Below, in pieces: positions 15,805 through 24,640 of a stretch of 64,000 nt of DNA (position 1 is its first letter; the number at the start of each line of letters is the position of its first letter). Origin of the DNA: BOKV01 sp041739465 (GTDB lineage: Bacteria > Pseudomonadota > Alphaproteobacteria > Rhizobiales > Rhizobiaceae). The notes under the pieces are model-generated. The model was given only the letters and a program-made list of their open reading frames with translations. It ran no database searches and was not told where the DNA came from. The stretch covers positions 1 through 64,000 of the forward strand of contig JBGSNX010000039.1 in the NCBI GenBank assembly GCA_041739465.1, given 5' to 3'. The position numbers and the translations under genes are program-made.

Positions 15805-17268
15805 TCACCCCCAGGGCAGTGAAAACGTCTTGACGTTGGTGAAGCTTTTCATCGCTTCGATGACGCCTTCCTTGTAGCCATTGCCGCTGTCCTTGATGCC
15901 GCCGAAGGGCGACATTTCGATGCGGTAGCCCGGCACTTCCCAGATGTTGACGGTGCCAACGACGAGGCCCTTGATGTAGGCCTGCATTCGGTAAAAGTCG
16001 TTGGTGCACACGCCCGAAGACAGGCCGAAGGCGGTGGAGTTGGAGATGCGCATCGTTTCGATGTCATTGTCCGGCACGCGCACAATCGGGATGACGGGCC
16101 CGAAGGTTTCCTCCATCACCAGTTCGCTTTCGTGGCGCACATGGTCCACCACGATCGGCGGCAGCAGCGCGCCCTTGCGGCCGGGGTGGTAAAGGATCTT
16201 CGCACCCTGCGCTTCTGCCTTGTGGACGCGCTCCTCGAAGACCTGCGCCGCCTTTGCATGGATGACGCAGCCAAGTTCAGTGAGCGGGTCCATCGGATCG
16301 CCGAAGCGCAACGCTTTTGCCCGCTCCAACACCAGCGGCACGAAACGGTCGGCGACGCTCTCTTGCACAAGGATGCGCTTGACGGCCGTGCAGCGCTGGC
16401 CGGAGTTTTTTGTCGCCCCGGCAACGGCCAGATCAGCGGCCCTTGCAAGGTCGGTATCCGACAAATCACTGCAGATGATCAGCGGGTCGTTTCCGCCCAG
16501 TTCCAGCACCTGCCTTTTGTAAACCGCCTTGGCGGCGATCATCTTGCCGACAGGCACGCCGCCGGTGAAGGTGATGAGATCAAAGTCGGGATTGGTGATC
16601 ATTTCATCGCCGATATCGGCGGGCCAGCCGGTGACAACGGACAGCATTTGCGGCGGAAGTCCGGCTTCATAGATCGCGTCCGCCAGCCACAGTGCCGTCA
16701 GCGGCGTCAGTTCGGTCGGCTTGACCACCATGCAATTGTTGGTAGCGATTGCCGGGGCAATCTTGTGGCTGACCATATTGAGCGGATGGTTGAACGGGGT
16801 GATCGCCGAGATTGCCCGCAGCGGCTCGCGGGTGGTGAATATCTTTCGCTGCTTGCCGTGTGGGGTCAGGTCGCAGGAAAAAATCTCGCCATCGTCGTGG
16901 ATGCACATCTGCCCGGCGAGCGTGTAGACATCATAGGCCCGGCCGCATTCGTAAAGCGCATCAGCAAGCGAAATCCCCAGTTCCTCGGTGATGATCGGCG
17001 CCAGTTCGCTCTTTCGATCGTTGATGATTTTCGCGATGTTCAGCAAAATCCTCTGCCGCTCGTAGCGGGTGAGCGTTGGTTGGTATGCGGCGGCAATGGC
17101 GAACGCCTCGCGGGCATGTTCTGCAGTTCCGGCGGGTACGGTGCCAATCACCTCGTCGGTCCAGGGATAATGAACCGGCACCCGGTCCACGGTATCGACC
17201 TTGCGACCGGCAATGCGCATCTGTTCATGTCGCATCGCGATGGGTGGTGCGGTTTTCAACATGGTCAC
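15805..17268 (-). CDS. phnY: phosphonoacetaldehyde dehydrogenase
   Basis: NAD-dependent aldehyde dehydrogenase that oxidises phosphonoacetaldehyde to phosphonoacetate, the middle step of the PhnWAY route. The aldehyde dehydrogenase fold is clear: substrate/NAD region ITPFNHPLNMVSHKIAPA, FTGGVPVGKMI, catalytic Glu in LELGGNDP, catalytic Cys in SGQRCTAVKR, and the closing ETFGPVIPIVRV. Length 487 aa fits. The specific assignment rests on position directly after phnA. GTG 17268 overlaps the phnA stop; ATG 17262, two codons in, is an equally likely start. Confidence 0.9.
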   Translation of the reverse strand: MTMLKTAPPIAMRHEQMRIAGRKVDTVDRVPVHYPWTDEVIGTVPAGTAEHAREAFAIAAAYQPTLTRYERQRILLNIAKIINDRKSELAPIITEELGISLADALYECGRAYDVYTLAGQMCIHDDGEIFSCDLTPHGKQRKIFTTREPLRAISAITPFNHPLNMVSHKIAPAIATNNCMVVKPTELTPLTALWLADAIYEAGLPPQMLSVVTGWPADIGDEMITNPDFDLITFTGGVPVGKMIAAKAVYKRQVLELGGNDPLIICSDLSDTDLARAADLAVAGATKNSGQRCTAVKRILVQESVADRFVPLVLERAKALRFGDPMDPLTELGCVIHAKAAQVFEERVHKAEAQGAKILYHPGRKGALLPPIVVDHVRHESELVMEETFGPVIPIVRVPDNDIETMRISNSTAFGLSSGVCTNDFYRMQAYIKGLVVGTVNIWEVPGYRIEMSPFGGIKDSGNGYKEGVIEAMKSFTNVKTFSLPWG

Positions 17269-18515
17269 ACCGCCGCCGCTGTGCAGGCGAAAAAGAAGGC
17301 GTCAAAATTGCGCAGCACCGGAGCTGCGGGCAGATCGATCACGCGGTTGGCGATGAACGGCACCACCTGTTCGGTCAGGCCCCCATGGCTGCGAAGCGGT
17401 TCATTCAGCGCGGCAAGATCGTGGCGGTGCGCGGACGTCCCAAGCGTCATGTTTTCCACGGAGATCATCACGATATCGCCAATCCGGTCACCGGGCAATT
17501 CGAACCGATGCACCGCCTCGGCCTTGTCAGCAACCAGCATCATGCCGGGGATCGCCTGCAATTGCGCAATGATCGCAGTCAGATCGGCGCCGTCCGGCAA
17601 ATAAGCTGTTGCAAACGAACCGAGCGCGCCATGGTGAACGACATAGGGGTCGGTGATCGGCAGGATCACCCGGGCGCTGTCCTTGCCGAGCATTTCATCG
17701 AGTTTGTCCTGAACATAGATCACCGCAGGGCTGCCATCGGCCAGATGTTTTGGCTTCATGCCATGGTCGGCCGTGACGATGATTGCTGCGCCCAGCGCAT
17801 CGAGCTGCGCCAGATACTCATCGAACATCTTGTAGAAGTTCTGCGCTTCAACATCTTGCGGCGCGTATTTGTGCTGCACATAATCGGTGGTGGTCAGGTA
17901 CATGATGTCCGGCTGCCATTCGCGCAGGAGCTTGACGCCAGCGGCAAAGACGAATTCGGACAGGTCAGCGGAATAGACTTCCGGCACCGGCAGTCCCAGC
18001 CATACACTTGCGTGGTCGATGCCGTTTTCGGCAAGGGTCGTCTGGTCTGAGCGTTCCGAGGAAAAGCAGATAGCCCGGTCTTCATCAAACCGCAGCCCAG
18101 CCCCCAGCAAAGCGCGCAGCTTGTCCTTGGCTGTCACCAAAGCAATGCGGGCTCCGGCTTCGTAGAACTGGCCGAAGATCGTTGGTGCGCGTAAAAAACG
18201 CACATCGTTCATCATTACTTCCTTGCCGGTTTCCGGCTCGTACAAATAGTTGCCGCAAATGCCGTGAACGGCTGGCGGACGGCCGGTCGCGATCGACAGA
18301 TTGTTGGGGTTGGTAAAGGACGGAATAACCGAATGGGCCAGCCGGTCGGTTCCGGTTTCCCGCATTCGTTTCAGCGTGGGCATCAGGCCCTTTTCAATCG
18401 CGACTTCCAGATAGGCAGGTTCACAACCATCCAGGCAGATTGCGACGGCGGGGACCTTGGGCCAGGGATAAGCGCGGCCATTGGCCAGAACAGGTAGACG
18501 GGAATGGGCGTTCAT
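17265..18515 (-). CDS. phnA: phosphonoacetate hydrolase
   Basis: Alkaline-phosphatase superfamily hydrolase that cleaves phosphonoacetate to acetate and phosphate. Metal ligands and nucleophile are in recognisable places: AICLDGCEPAYL near the N-terminus, SFTNPNNLSI with the nucleophilic Thr, TADHGMKPK, and the late HRHDLAALNEPLRSHGG. Length 416 aa matches the Sinorhizobium type. It overlaps phnY by 4 bp and follows phnW by 29 bp, so the three form one operon in pathway order W-A-Y. No phosphonate transporter or PhnR-type activator lies in the window, so uptake must be encoded elsewhere. Confidence 0.93.
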   Translation of the reverse strand: MNAHSRLPVLANGRAYPWPKVPAVAICLDGCEPAYLEVAIEKGLMPTLKRMRETGTDRLAHSVIPSFTNPNNLSIATGRPPAVHGICGNYLYEPETGKEVMMNDVRFLRAPTIFGQFYEAGARIALVTAKDKLRALLGAGLRFDEDRAICFSSERSDQTTLAENGIDHASVWLGLPVPEVYSADLSEFVFAAGVKLLREWQPDIMYLTTTDYVQHKYAPQDVEAQNFYKMFDEYLAQLDALGAAIIVTADHGMKPKHLADGSPAVIYVQDKLDEMLGKDSARVILPITDPYVVHHGALGSFATAYLPDGADLTAIIAQLQAIPGMMLVADKAEAVHRFELPGDRIGDIVMISVENMTLGTSAHRHDLAALNEPLRSHGGLTEQVVPFIANRVIDLPAAPVLRNFDAFFFACTAAAV

Positions 18516-18544
18516 GTCTTTTTCCGATCTTGGAACGGGTTGGG

Positions 18545-19732
18545 TCAGGCGGCAAGCTTGGCGCGTTCGGCGATAGCAGCTGCAGGCGGGGCGGCGCTGT
18601 CAACGCCCATTTGGGAAAGCGTCTCTGCAGCAGCAGCCACAACACGACGCATCACGTATTCATCCATCCGCCCGATGCAGCCGATGCGGAAACTCTCAAC
18701 CACGGTGAGCTTGCCTGGATAGATGATGAAACCCTTGTCCTTCATCAAATTGTAGAAGGTTGAAAATTCAAAATTGGCATGCGCCGGATTGAAGAACGTG
18801 ACGATGATCGGCGAAAGCCAGCGGTCGGCGAGCAGGGTCTCAAAGCCCAGCCCGCGCATGCCTTCAACCAGCACATCGCGGTTGCGGGTATAGCGTTCAC
18901 CCCGCCCCTTGACGCCCCCTTCCAACGCATGAAGCCGCAGCGCTTCTAGAAATGCCGCGACAACATGGGTTGGCGGAGTAAAGCGCCATTGGCCGGTTTT
19001 CTCCATGGTAGACCACTGGGCATGAACATCGAGACTGAGCGAATGGGCATTGCCTTTGGATGCTTCCAGCGCAGATTTGCGTGCGATCACGAACCCGAAC
19101 CCAGGAATACCCTCGATGCATTTGTTGGCTGAAGACACCATGGCATCATAGCGGATGCGGTTCACGTCAAGTTCGACCGCCCCAAAGGCAGACATTGAAT
19201 CAATGAGCAGCTTGCGGCCACGCGAAGCCACCGCTTCGGCAATCTCGTCAACCGGGTTGAGGATGCCAGATGAGGTTTCGCAATGGATGGCCATGACATG
19301 GGTTATTGCCGGATCGGCATCCAGCGCGCGCCCCACTTCATCACCGCGAGGAGGCAGGTAATCGCCCTTGTTTATCAGCACAAAGGCGCGCCCCATTACC
19401 CGCAGCGTTTCGGCGGCACGCAAGCCATAAGCGCCGTTTGCCAGAACCAGAACCTTGCCGTCGCGCGGAACCAACGTGCCCAGCATGGCTTCAACGCTGA
19501 ACGAGCCGGAACCCTGCATCGGCACGCAGACAAATTCTCGCGCCTCATCCCCTGCAAGTGCAACCAGTTGATCGCAAACGGATTTTGTCATTGCGCGGAA
19601 ATCACCATCCCACGATCCCCAGTCGCGCAGCATTGCCTCTTTGACGCTGTAGGCAGTGGTCAATGGGCCGGGGGTGAGCAGAAATGGTTCGCCAAGGCGC
19701 GGATCGGGAAAGGCTTGTTCAAGATTGTTCAT
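18545..19732 (-). CDS. phnW: 2-aminoethylphosphonate--pyruvate transaminase
   Basis: PLP-dependent class V aminotransferase that converts 2-aminoethylphosphonate and pyruvate to phosphonoacetaldehyde and alanine. Family motifs are LLTPGPLTTAYSVKEAMLRDWGSWD, MQGSGSFSVEAML, AIHCETSSGILNP, and the PLP-lysine stretch SSANKCIEGIPGFG. I chose ATG 19732 because the conserved region starts at once (MNNLEQAFPDP). A longer frame from 19861 would run through AT-rich promoter sequence. It is the first gene of phnW-phnA-phnY. Directly repeated ATCGTTA sites lie 67-86 bp upstream. Confidence 0.94.
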   Translation of the reverse strand: MNNLEQAFPDPRLGEPFLLTPGPLTTAYSVKEAMLRDWGSWDGDFRAMTKSVCDQLVALAGDEAREFVCVPMQGSGSFSVEAMLGTLVPRDGKVLVLANGAYGLRAAETLRVMGRAFVLINKGDYLPPRGDEVGRALDADPAITHVMAIHCETSSGILNPVDEIAEAVASRGRKLLIDSMSAFGAVELDVNRIRYDAMVSSANKCIEGIPGFGFVIARKSALEASKGNAHSLSLDVHAQWSTMEKTGQWRFTPPTHVVAAFLEALRLHALEGGVKGRGERYTRNRDVLVEGMRGLGFETLLADRWLSPIIVTFFNPAHANFEFSTFYNLMKDKGFIIYPGKLTVVESFRIGCIGRMDEYVMRRVVAAAAETLSQMGVDSAAPPAAAIAERAKLAA

Positions 19733-19798
19733 GGGTGCCTCGCAGGCTTGAAGCGGAACTTTCGAAGCCACTCTCCCACGCCACAATCTATATGTAAA

Positions 19799-19818
19799 AT
19801 CGTTAAACAAGATCGTTA
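19799..19818. promoter_or_regulatory. direct repeats upstream of phnW
   Basis: Two copies of ATCGTTA (19799-19805 and 19812-19818) lie 13 bp apart in an AT-rich stretch upstream of the phnW start. They could be activator sites or part of the promoter. No regulator gene for the operon is adjacent. Confidence 0.35.
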
Positions 19819-19865
19819 GATTGATTTTTTCGATACTATCGCACGATGGCGCAGACGTCATTTAA

Positions 19866-20483
19866 TCAACCAGCGTCAAGTTCACGCGCAGCCAGCTTTG
19901 CTTCCAGTTCGCGGATGCGGTTTTGAAGTTGATTGATCGCAGAGGTAACGTCTTGCGTTGGTATCAGTTGCGGAATGTATTGCGGGCAATTCCATTCAAA
20001 GGCCTGGACGTCGATCAAAAAGGCACGCTCTGCCCGCGACTTGAGCCCCTCTGGAACAAGTCTGTCGCTGAGTTCATCGCCCTCTTCCAATGCAACGATA
20101 CGGATGTTCCCGAGCAGCTTCAGGCGTGCCCGGTTGACATAATCCATGAAGAAAAGGCTGGCGCGATTGTCGCTATCAAGGTTGCCGATTGAAATGTACT
20201 GGCGGTTTCCTCGCAAGTCGGCAAAGCCCAGGGTCCTTTCGTCAAGCACGTGAACAAAGCCGCGTGGACCACCACGATGCTGAAGGTAGGGCCAACCTTC
20301 AGCACCGTTTGTTGCCAGGTAAAAGCTCTCCCGTGCCAAGATGAAGGCCGCCTCATTGCCGCCCAACAAGTCGGGTCCTGCGAGCACGTTGTCTTCTCCG
20401 GCATATGCCCGGCGACTGCCCATTTTTTCCTGCTCTGCCCGAACGCTGGAGGAAAAAAGCATCTGTCTGTAGCGCAGTGTCAT
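19866..20483 (-). CDS. pyridoxamine 5'-phosphate oxidase-fold flavin-binding protein
   Basis: 205-aa protein of the split-barrel PNPOx/flavin-nucleotide-binding class. The visible core is AFILARESFYLATNGAEGWPYLQHRGGPRGFVHVLDE, then RQYISIGNLDSDNRASLFFMDY. The C-terminus is a predicted coiled coil (INQLQNRIRELEAKLAARE). ATG 20483 has GAGG at a suitable distance and lies 8 bp after the TetR stop, so the two are co-transcribed. Members act as flavin or F420-type reductases or haem-degrading proteins; this one cannot be assigned further. It is likely under the same TetR control as the divergent DsrE-like gene. Confidence 0.8.
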   Translation of the reverse strand: MTLRYRQMLFSSSVRAEQEKMGSRRAYAGEDNVLAGPDLLGGNEAAFILARESFYLATNGAEGWPYLQHRGGPRGFVHVLDERTLGFADLRGNRQYISIGNLDSDNRASLFFMDYVNRARLKLLGNIRIVALEEGDELSDRLVPEGLKSRAERAFLIDVQAFEWNCPQYIPQLIPTQDVTSAINQLQNRIRELEAKLAARELDAG

Positions 20484-20490
20484 GTCAGCC

Positions 20491-21054
20491 TCACTTTGTG
20501 AGTTCTGTTGAAAAATTGGCGAGCGCCGCTTCGAAAGGTTCCTTGCTTCCCAAACCACGCGAAAGGACGAGACTGCCCTGCAGCAGCATCAGGGCCGATT
20601 GCGCACGCGCTTCAGGATCACCAGCGCCTGCTTGCCGCGCCACCTCGCAAAGGGCATCAAGCATCGTGCGAAAGCATAAACGGATCCGGTCTTCATAAGG
20701 GCCGGCACGACCGGGAAATGTTGAAAGCATGTTGAGCAAACAGGCCTTGGTGCCGCCGCCATAGAGTTCGTCAAATGCTTTGGTGACCTTGCTGATCCGC
20801 TCCTTCAACGGAGCATCCGAAGCAAGTGGGGCAACGACATTTTCGTTTGCCCATGCCTGCACGGTTGCAAGCACTTCGTCAGCCATCTGCGCTTTGCCGC
20901 CAGGATAGCGATGGTAGAGGCTCGCCTTCTTCAAACCAGCCGCCTGCGAAAGCATCTGGATTGACGCCCCCTCGTACCCCGAAGTGGCGAAAACCCTTGC
21001 CAGCCTTCCCATCACCTCCTGCTCGTCAATTTGCCTTGGCCTTGCCAATTTCAC
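20491..21054 (-). CDS. TetR/AcrR family transcriptional regulator
   Basis: 187-aa one-domain DNA-binding plus ligand-binding regulator. The N-terminal helix-turn-helix reads GRLARVFATSGYEGASIQMLSQAAGLKKASLYHRYPGGK, typical of TetR. The C-terminal ligand domain has a single Cys in the middle (GTKACLLNML). It faces a DsrE-like gene across 86 bp that hold a perfect 16-bp palindrome, its likely operator. It precedes the PNPOx-fold gene in an operon. The effector is unknown; electrophiles or reactive sulfur species are possible given the DsrE neighbour. Confidence 0.9.
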   Translation of the reverse strand: MKLARPRQIDEQEVMGRLARVFATSGYEGASIQMLSQAAGLKKASLYHRYPGGKAQMADEVLATVQAWANENVVAPLASDAPLKERISKVTKAFDELYGGGTKACLLNMLSTFPGRAGPYEDRIRLCFRTMLDALCEVARQAGAGDPEARAQSALMLLQGSLVLSRGLGSKEPFEAALANFSTELTK

Positions 21055-21105
21055 TGCTCCCGAAATGTTGATGTCGACCCGGAGAAAAACACTGCTACGG
21101 ATATA

Positions 21106-21121
21106 TACCGAACGTTCGGTA
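21106..21121. promoter_or_regulatory. TetR operator candidate
   Basis: TACCGAACGTTCGGTA is a perfect 16-bp palindrome in the divergent region, 20 bp upstream of the DsrE-like start and 52 bp from the TetR start. Size and position suit binding by a TetR dimer to control both transcripts. Confidence 0.75.
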
Positions 21122-21140
21122 ATTACAAGGGAGAATGGAA

Positions 21141-21515
21141 ATGCAAAAGATCGCTGTGGTACTCATGTCAGACCCCCATGCCGGTGAAGAGGCGACAGGA
21201 CGCATGTTCAATGCCCTGTTTCTCGTCGAAGAACTCAAAGGTCGCAGTGTCGAAGTCAAACTGCTGTTTCAGGCAACGGGAACACGTTGGATCAAGGAAT
21301 TGGTCAATCCGGTTCACCCGGCGCATGCGCTTTATCGCCGGGTCGAAGACAAGTTGGGTGGGGTTTCACTGGGCTGCGCAACTGTTTTCGGCGCCGTTGA
21401 AGGCGTAAAGCTGGCGGGTGTCAGCTTGACCGCGGACCATGACATTGCTGGCATTGGCGCAGTGCAAGATCTGTCGCGATATGTTGCGGAGGGGTATTCA
21501 CTCATCACCTTTTAA
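21141..21515 (+). CDS. DsrE/DsrF-like family protein
   Basis: 124-aa cytosolic protein with the DsrE fold: it opens IAVVLMSDPHAGEEATGRMFNAL, has a central GVSLGCATVFGAVEG, and ends DLSRYVAEGYSLITF. The only cysteine, in SLGCATVFG, is placed like the active Cys of sulfur-relay members. ATG 21141 has AAGGGAG at the right distance; ATG 21135 lies too close to it. It is divergent from the TetR gene and ends before a strong hairpin terminator. Sulfur transfer or detoxification is likely but not proved. Confidence 0.8.
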   Translation: MQKIAVVLMSDPHAGEEATGRMFNALFLVEELKGRSVEVKLLFQATGTRWIKELVNPVHPAHALYRRVEDKLGGVSLGCATVFGAVEGVKLAGVSLTADHDIAGIGAVQDLSRYVAEGYSLITF

Positions 21516-21545
21516 CGGCATTGCAATGGTGGGACGAGGCAACAT

Positions 21546-21580
21546 CCGGGCCGCTTGCAAACAAAGCGGCCCGGGATCAT
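21546..21580. terminator. terminator between dsrE-like gene and cio operon
   Basis: An 11-bp perfect stem (CCGGGCCGCTT at 21546-21556 with AAGCGGCCCGG at 21564-21574) and a 7-base loop, followed by GATCATTTT. It lies between two convergent transcripts. Confidence 0.7.
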
Positions 21581-21640
21581 TTTGGCCGGCAAGCCCTTCC
21601 TTCGGGATGCTGATGGGGCGGCAACACAAGTTGCGGGTGG

Positions 21641-21745
21641 CTAGAGCAGGACGAGCCGGATCAGGAATGCGATGGAACCGATAACAAAGATGCCGATCAG
21701 GTAGAGCACCACGAACCACAGCCAGCGCTGCAAGGATGTGCGCAT
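21641..21745 (-). CDS. DUF2474-type small subunit of the bd-type oxidase
   Basis: 34-aa single-span membrane peptide: a short basic start (MRTSLQRW), a hydrophobic helix (LWFVVLYLIGIFVIGSIAFLI) and RLVLL at the end. Size, position directly after the CydB-like gene and composition match the DUF2474/CydX-like small subunits that stabilise bd-type oxidases. Its ATG overlaps the last base of the CydB-like stop (TGATG), so translation is coupled. Confidence 0.85.
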   Translation of the reverse strand: MRTSLQRWLWFVVLYLIGIFVIGSIAFLIRLVLL

Positions 21746-22749
21746 CAATGGTACCCTTCGCCATGGCGGACCTTGCCTCGGAAAACCCAATAGGAATAGG
21801 CGGTGTAGGCAAGGATCATGGGGATCAAGACGACCGCGCCGACCAGAAGAAAAAGAAGCGAGCTGTCGGGAGCTGCGGCTTCTTCAATGGTCAATGCCGG
21901 CGGGACAATGTTGGGATAAAAGCTGACCCCGAGTCCGGCAAAGGACAGCACGAAAATTGCCACTGTCGCCAGAAACGGGCGCAGATGATCCTCGTCTCGA
22001 AGGCCTCTCCAAAGCTGCCATATTGCGAAGGCAAGCAGTAGCGGAACAATCGCGGTCCATATCCCCGAAGGCCAGCCAAACCAGCGAGCGAGATACTCCG
22101 GTCGAAGCAAGGGTGTAACAAGGCTTACGATGCCGATCAGCGCGACCAGTCCCGCGCCAAGCGGCACGGCAAAACTCCGTGCACGCGCCAGGGTTTCGCC
22201 TTCAGTTTTCAAGATCAGCCAGGTCGCACCCAGCATTGCGTATCCAACCACCACCGCAAAGGCTGTCAAAGCCGAGAACGGCGTCAGCCAGTCCCAATTG
22301 CAACCACCATAAGCGCGCCCTTCGGTCACAATGCCTTGTACCAGCGCGCCGAGCGCCATGCCCTGTGCGAGAGCTGCGACCAGCGAGCCGCCCCAAAACC
22401 CGAACTCCCAAAACCCCTGCATCCGCTTTGTCCGGTGCACAAACTCGAAAGCCACGCCACGGAAGATCAGCCCAAGGAGCATGGCAATTATCAACGGATA
22501 CAGCGCCGGCATCACAATGGCATAGGCAAGCGGAAAGACCGCGAACAATCCACCGCCGCCCAGCACCAGCCAGGTTTCGTTACCGTCCCAAACGGGCGCG
22601 ATGGTGTTCATGGCGAGGTGCCGTTCGTCGCGGTCCTTGAGAAACGGGAACAGGATGCCGATGCCCAAATCGAAGCCATCCAGAAGGACATAGGCCAGCA
22701 CGGCGAAGGCGATCAGTCCGGCCCAGATAAAGGGAAGATCAAAGACCAT
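21745..22749 (-). CDS. cioB: cyanide-insensitive quinol oxidase subunit II (CydB/CioB)
   Basis: 334-aa polytopic membrane protein, subunit II of a bd-type ubiquinol oxidase. It starts MVFDLPFIWAGLIAFAVLAYVLLDGFDLGIGILFPF, the standard CydB opening. It then has WDGNETWLVLGGGGLFAVFPLAYA and the RGVAFEFVHR stretch. It packs against subunit I, helping the enzyme couple quinol oxidation to oxygen reduction in the inner membrane. It follows subunit I by 3 bp. The cio name reflects the short Q-loop of subunit I; cydB would also be acceptable. Confidence 0.94.
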   Translation of the reverse strand: MVFDLPFIWAGLIAFAVLAYVLLDGFDLGIGILFPFLKDRDERHLAMNTIAPVWDGNETWLVLGGGGLFAVFPLAYAIVMPALYPLIIAMLLGLIFRGVAFEFVHRTKRMQGFWEFGFWGGSLVAALAQGMALGALVQGIVTEGRAYGGCNWDWLTPFSALTAFAVVVGYAMLGATWLILKTEGETLARARSFAVPLGAGLVALIGIVSLVTPLLRPEYLARWFGWPSGIWTAIVPLLLAFAIWQLWRGLRDEDHLRPFLATVAIFVLSFAGLGVSFYPNIVPPALTIEEAAAPDSSLLFLLVGAVVLIPMILAYTAYSYWVFRGKVRHGEGYH

Positions 22750-22752
22750 GGC

Positions 22753-24171
22753 CTATTCTCCTGCAACCGGATGCGGGGCGGTCGGGTTGGCGGCGACCGG
22801 GGTAATGCCTGCTGTCCGTGTTGGCCCGATCTCGTCAATGCCGATCCGGTCTTCAGGTCGTTTGCCCATCAGGCGCAGCACGTAGAATGTGCCTGAGCCG
22901 AAGACTAGGAAATAGACCACGATAAAAGCCATCAGCGAGGCGCTGACCGCATCGGCTTGCAACGGGGAGGCGCTTTCGCCGGTACGCAGCAGACCATAGA
23001 CAGTGTATGGCTGGCGGCCGACTTCGGTGGTGATCCAGCCGCACAGCACGGCCAGAAAGCCCGACGGCCCCATCGCCACGACAGCACGGTGCAGCCACAG
23101 AGCATCATAGAGCCGACCCTTCCATCTGGCCCATGCCGACCAAAAGCCGATGGCCAGCATGGCAAATCCAATGGCGACCATGATGCGGAAGGTCCAGAAG
23201 ATCAACGCCGATTTCGGACGCTCGTCGACCGGGAAAGCATCCAACCCTTTGATCGGCGTATCGAGGCTGTGTGTCAGGATGAGCGATCCCAATAGCGGGA
23301 TCTCAACCTTGTAACGGGTCTTGCCTGCTTCATCGTCGGGCAGCCCGAAAAGGATCAGCGGGGCACGTCCTTGGGGATAGCTTTCGAAATGGCCCTCCAT
23401 TGCTGCGATCTTGGCAGGCTGGTGTTCCAACGTGTTAACGCCGTGCATGTCGCCTGCCACAATCTGGATTGGCGTCACGACAAATGCCATCCACATCGCC
23501 ATTGAGAACATCACCGCCGCAGCCCGGCTGTTTCGGCTGCGCAGCAGATGCCACGCACCGACGGCGCCAACCACGAAGGCGGTGGTCAGATAGGCAGCCA
23601 GAACCATGTGCACGAGCCGATAGGGAAAGGACGGGTTGAAGATGATCGCCCACCAGTCTTCGGGCACGAACTGACCGACCTCGTTGATGCTGTATCCCTG
23701 CGGCGTGTGCATCCAGCTGTTGACGCTGAGAATCCAGAAGGCGGACATCAAGGTCCCGATCGCCACAATGGTTGTCGCCGCCATGTGCAGCCTGTCGCCG
23801 ACCCGCTCCCGCCCGAACAGCATGATGCCAAGGAATCCGGCCTCAAGGAAGAATGCAGACAGAACCTCATAGCCCATCAACGGCCCGAGAACCGGGCCGG
23901 TCTTGTCGGAGAATACCGACCAGTTTGTACCAAACTGATAGGACATCACGATGCCTGAAACGACGCCCATGCCGAAGACCACTGCAAAGATGGTTTTCCA
24001 GTAGTCGAAGAGCCGCAGATAAACCTCGTCGCGGTGCCACAGCCAAAGGCCGTTCAGAACCGCGAGAAAGCTGGCAAGACCGATCGAGAAAGCCGGAAAA
24101 ATGATGTGGGCCGAGATGGTGAATGCGAACTGGAACCGGGCGAGGTCGATCGCAGAAAATTCGTTGAACAT
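22753..24171 (-). CDS. cioA: cyanide-insensitive quinol oxidase subunit I (CydA/CioA)
   Basis: 472-aa haem-bearing subunit I of a bd-type quinol oxidase. Early haem ligand region FAFTISAHIIFPAFSIG, the MSYQFGTNW stretch, FFLEAGFLGIMLFGRERV, and NTLEHQPAKIAAMEGHFE (quinol side) are all present. The Q-loop between helices 6 and 7 is short, which is the feature of the CIO branch. ATG 24171 has AGGA at proper distance, and starting there gives the usual MFNEFSAIDLARFQF; in-frame ATGs at 24180 and 24207 are less likely. This oxidase works at low oxygen or when haem-copper oxidases are poisoned. No FNR/FixK box of correct spacing was found upstream. Confidence 0.93.
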   Translation of the reverse strand: MFNEFSAIDLARFQFAFTISAHIIFPAFSIGLASFLAVLNGLWLWHRDEVYLRLFDYWKTIFAVVFGMGVVSGIVMSYQFGTNWSVFSDKTGPVLGPLMGYEVLSAFFLEAGFLGIMLFGRERVGDRLHMAATTIVAIGTLMSAFWILSVNSWMHTPQGYSINEVGQFVPEDWWAIIFNPSFPYRLVHMVLAAYLTTAFVVGAVGAWHLLRSRNSRAAAVMFSMAMWMAFVVTPIQIVAGDMHGVNTLEHQPAKIAAMEGHFESYPQGRAPLILFGLPDDEAGKTRYKVEIPLLGSLILTHSLDTPIKGLDAFPVDERPKSALIFWTFRIMVAIGFAMLAIGFWSAWARWKGRLYDALWLHRAVVAMGPSGFLAVLCGWITTEVGRQPYTVYGLLRTGESASPLQADAVSASLMAFIVVYFLVFGSGTFYVLRLMGKRPEDRIGIDEIGPTRTAGITPVAANPTAPHPVAGE

Positions 24172-24640
24172 GACAGACATCCTGACGGAATGGTTTGTTT
24201 GCTCCAACTGCTATGGGCGGTGCGCGGTCTTGCCATTGAATGATCAAGGCTTCGCCGAGCGCAGATAGGGGCCAATTGCATTTTCACACAACTGCGGCCC
24301 GAACGTTTGGCCGTACCGTGAGAACAACAATTTAAACCTGCACTTATTGAAAGCAATGTTTTGAATACATCTTTGTTGTCGCACCCCTGCGGGACCTTGC
24401 CGGGCGACTGACCAGCTACGCCCTGCGAACCCTTCAGATGGCGGCGTTGAGCAGTCGCACGTCACAAAAACTGTTCATGTGCTCGGGCGCGCGGGGTACA
24501 TTCAACCCGCCCACGAACACCTGCCCACTGATCGGTTTCTGCTAATTGTCGCGTGCGGTTCAGGCTGCGACACAATCGTTCATGGAGGTGTTGGACAGCA
24601 TGACCATCACAGACATCGCATCGAACCGCGACCAGTTGCT
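24172..24640. other. intergenic region upstream of cioA
   Basis: This non-coding stretch holds the cioA promoter region and no supported gene. TTGAATGATCAA at about 24236 looks like an anaerobic regulator site, but its half-sites are two bases too close. Confidence 0.4.

Noticed and set aside
16132..17604. Long plus-strand frame of about 490 codons opposite phnY
   Set aside because: Antisense shadow of phnY and phnA; high Arg/His/Gln/Cys content, no family motif, and it crosses two well-supported genes.
24230..24250. Possible FNR/FixK box before cioA
   Set aside because: The half-sites TTGA and ATCAA are two bases closer than the consensus allows.
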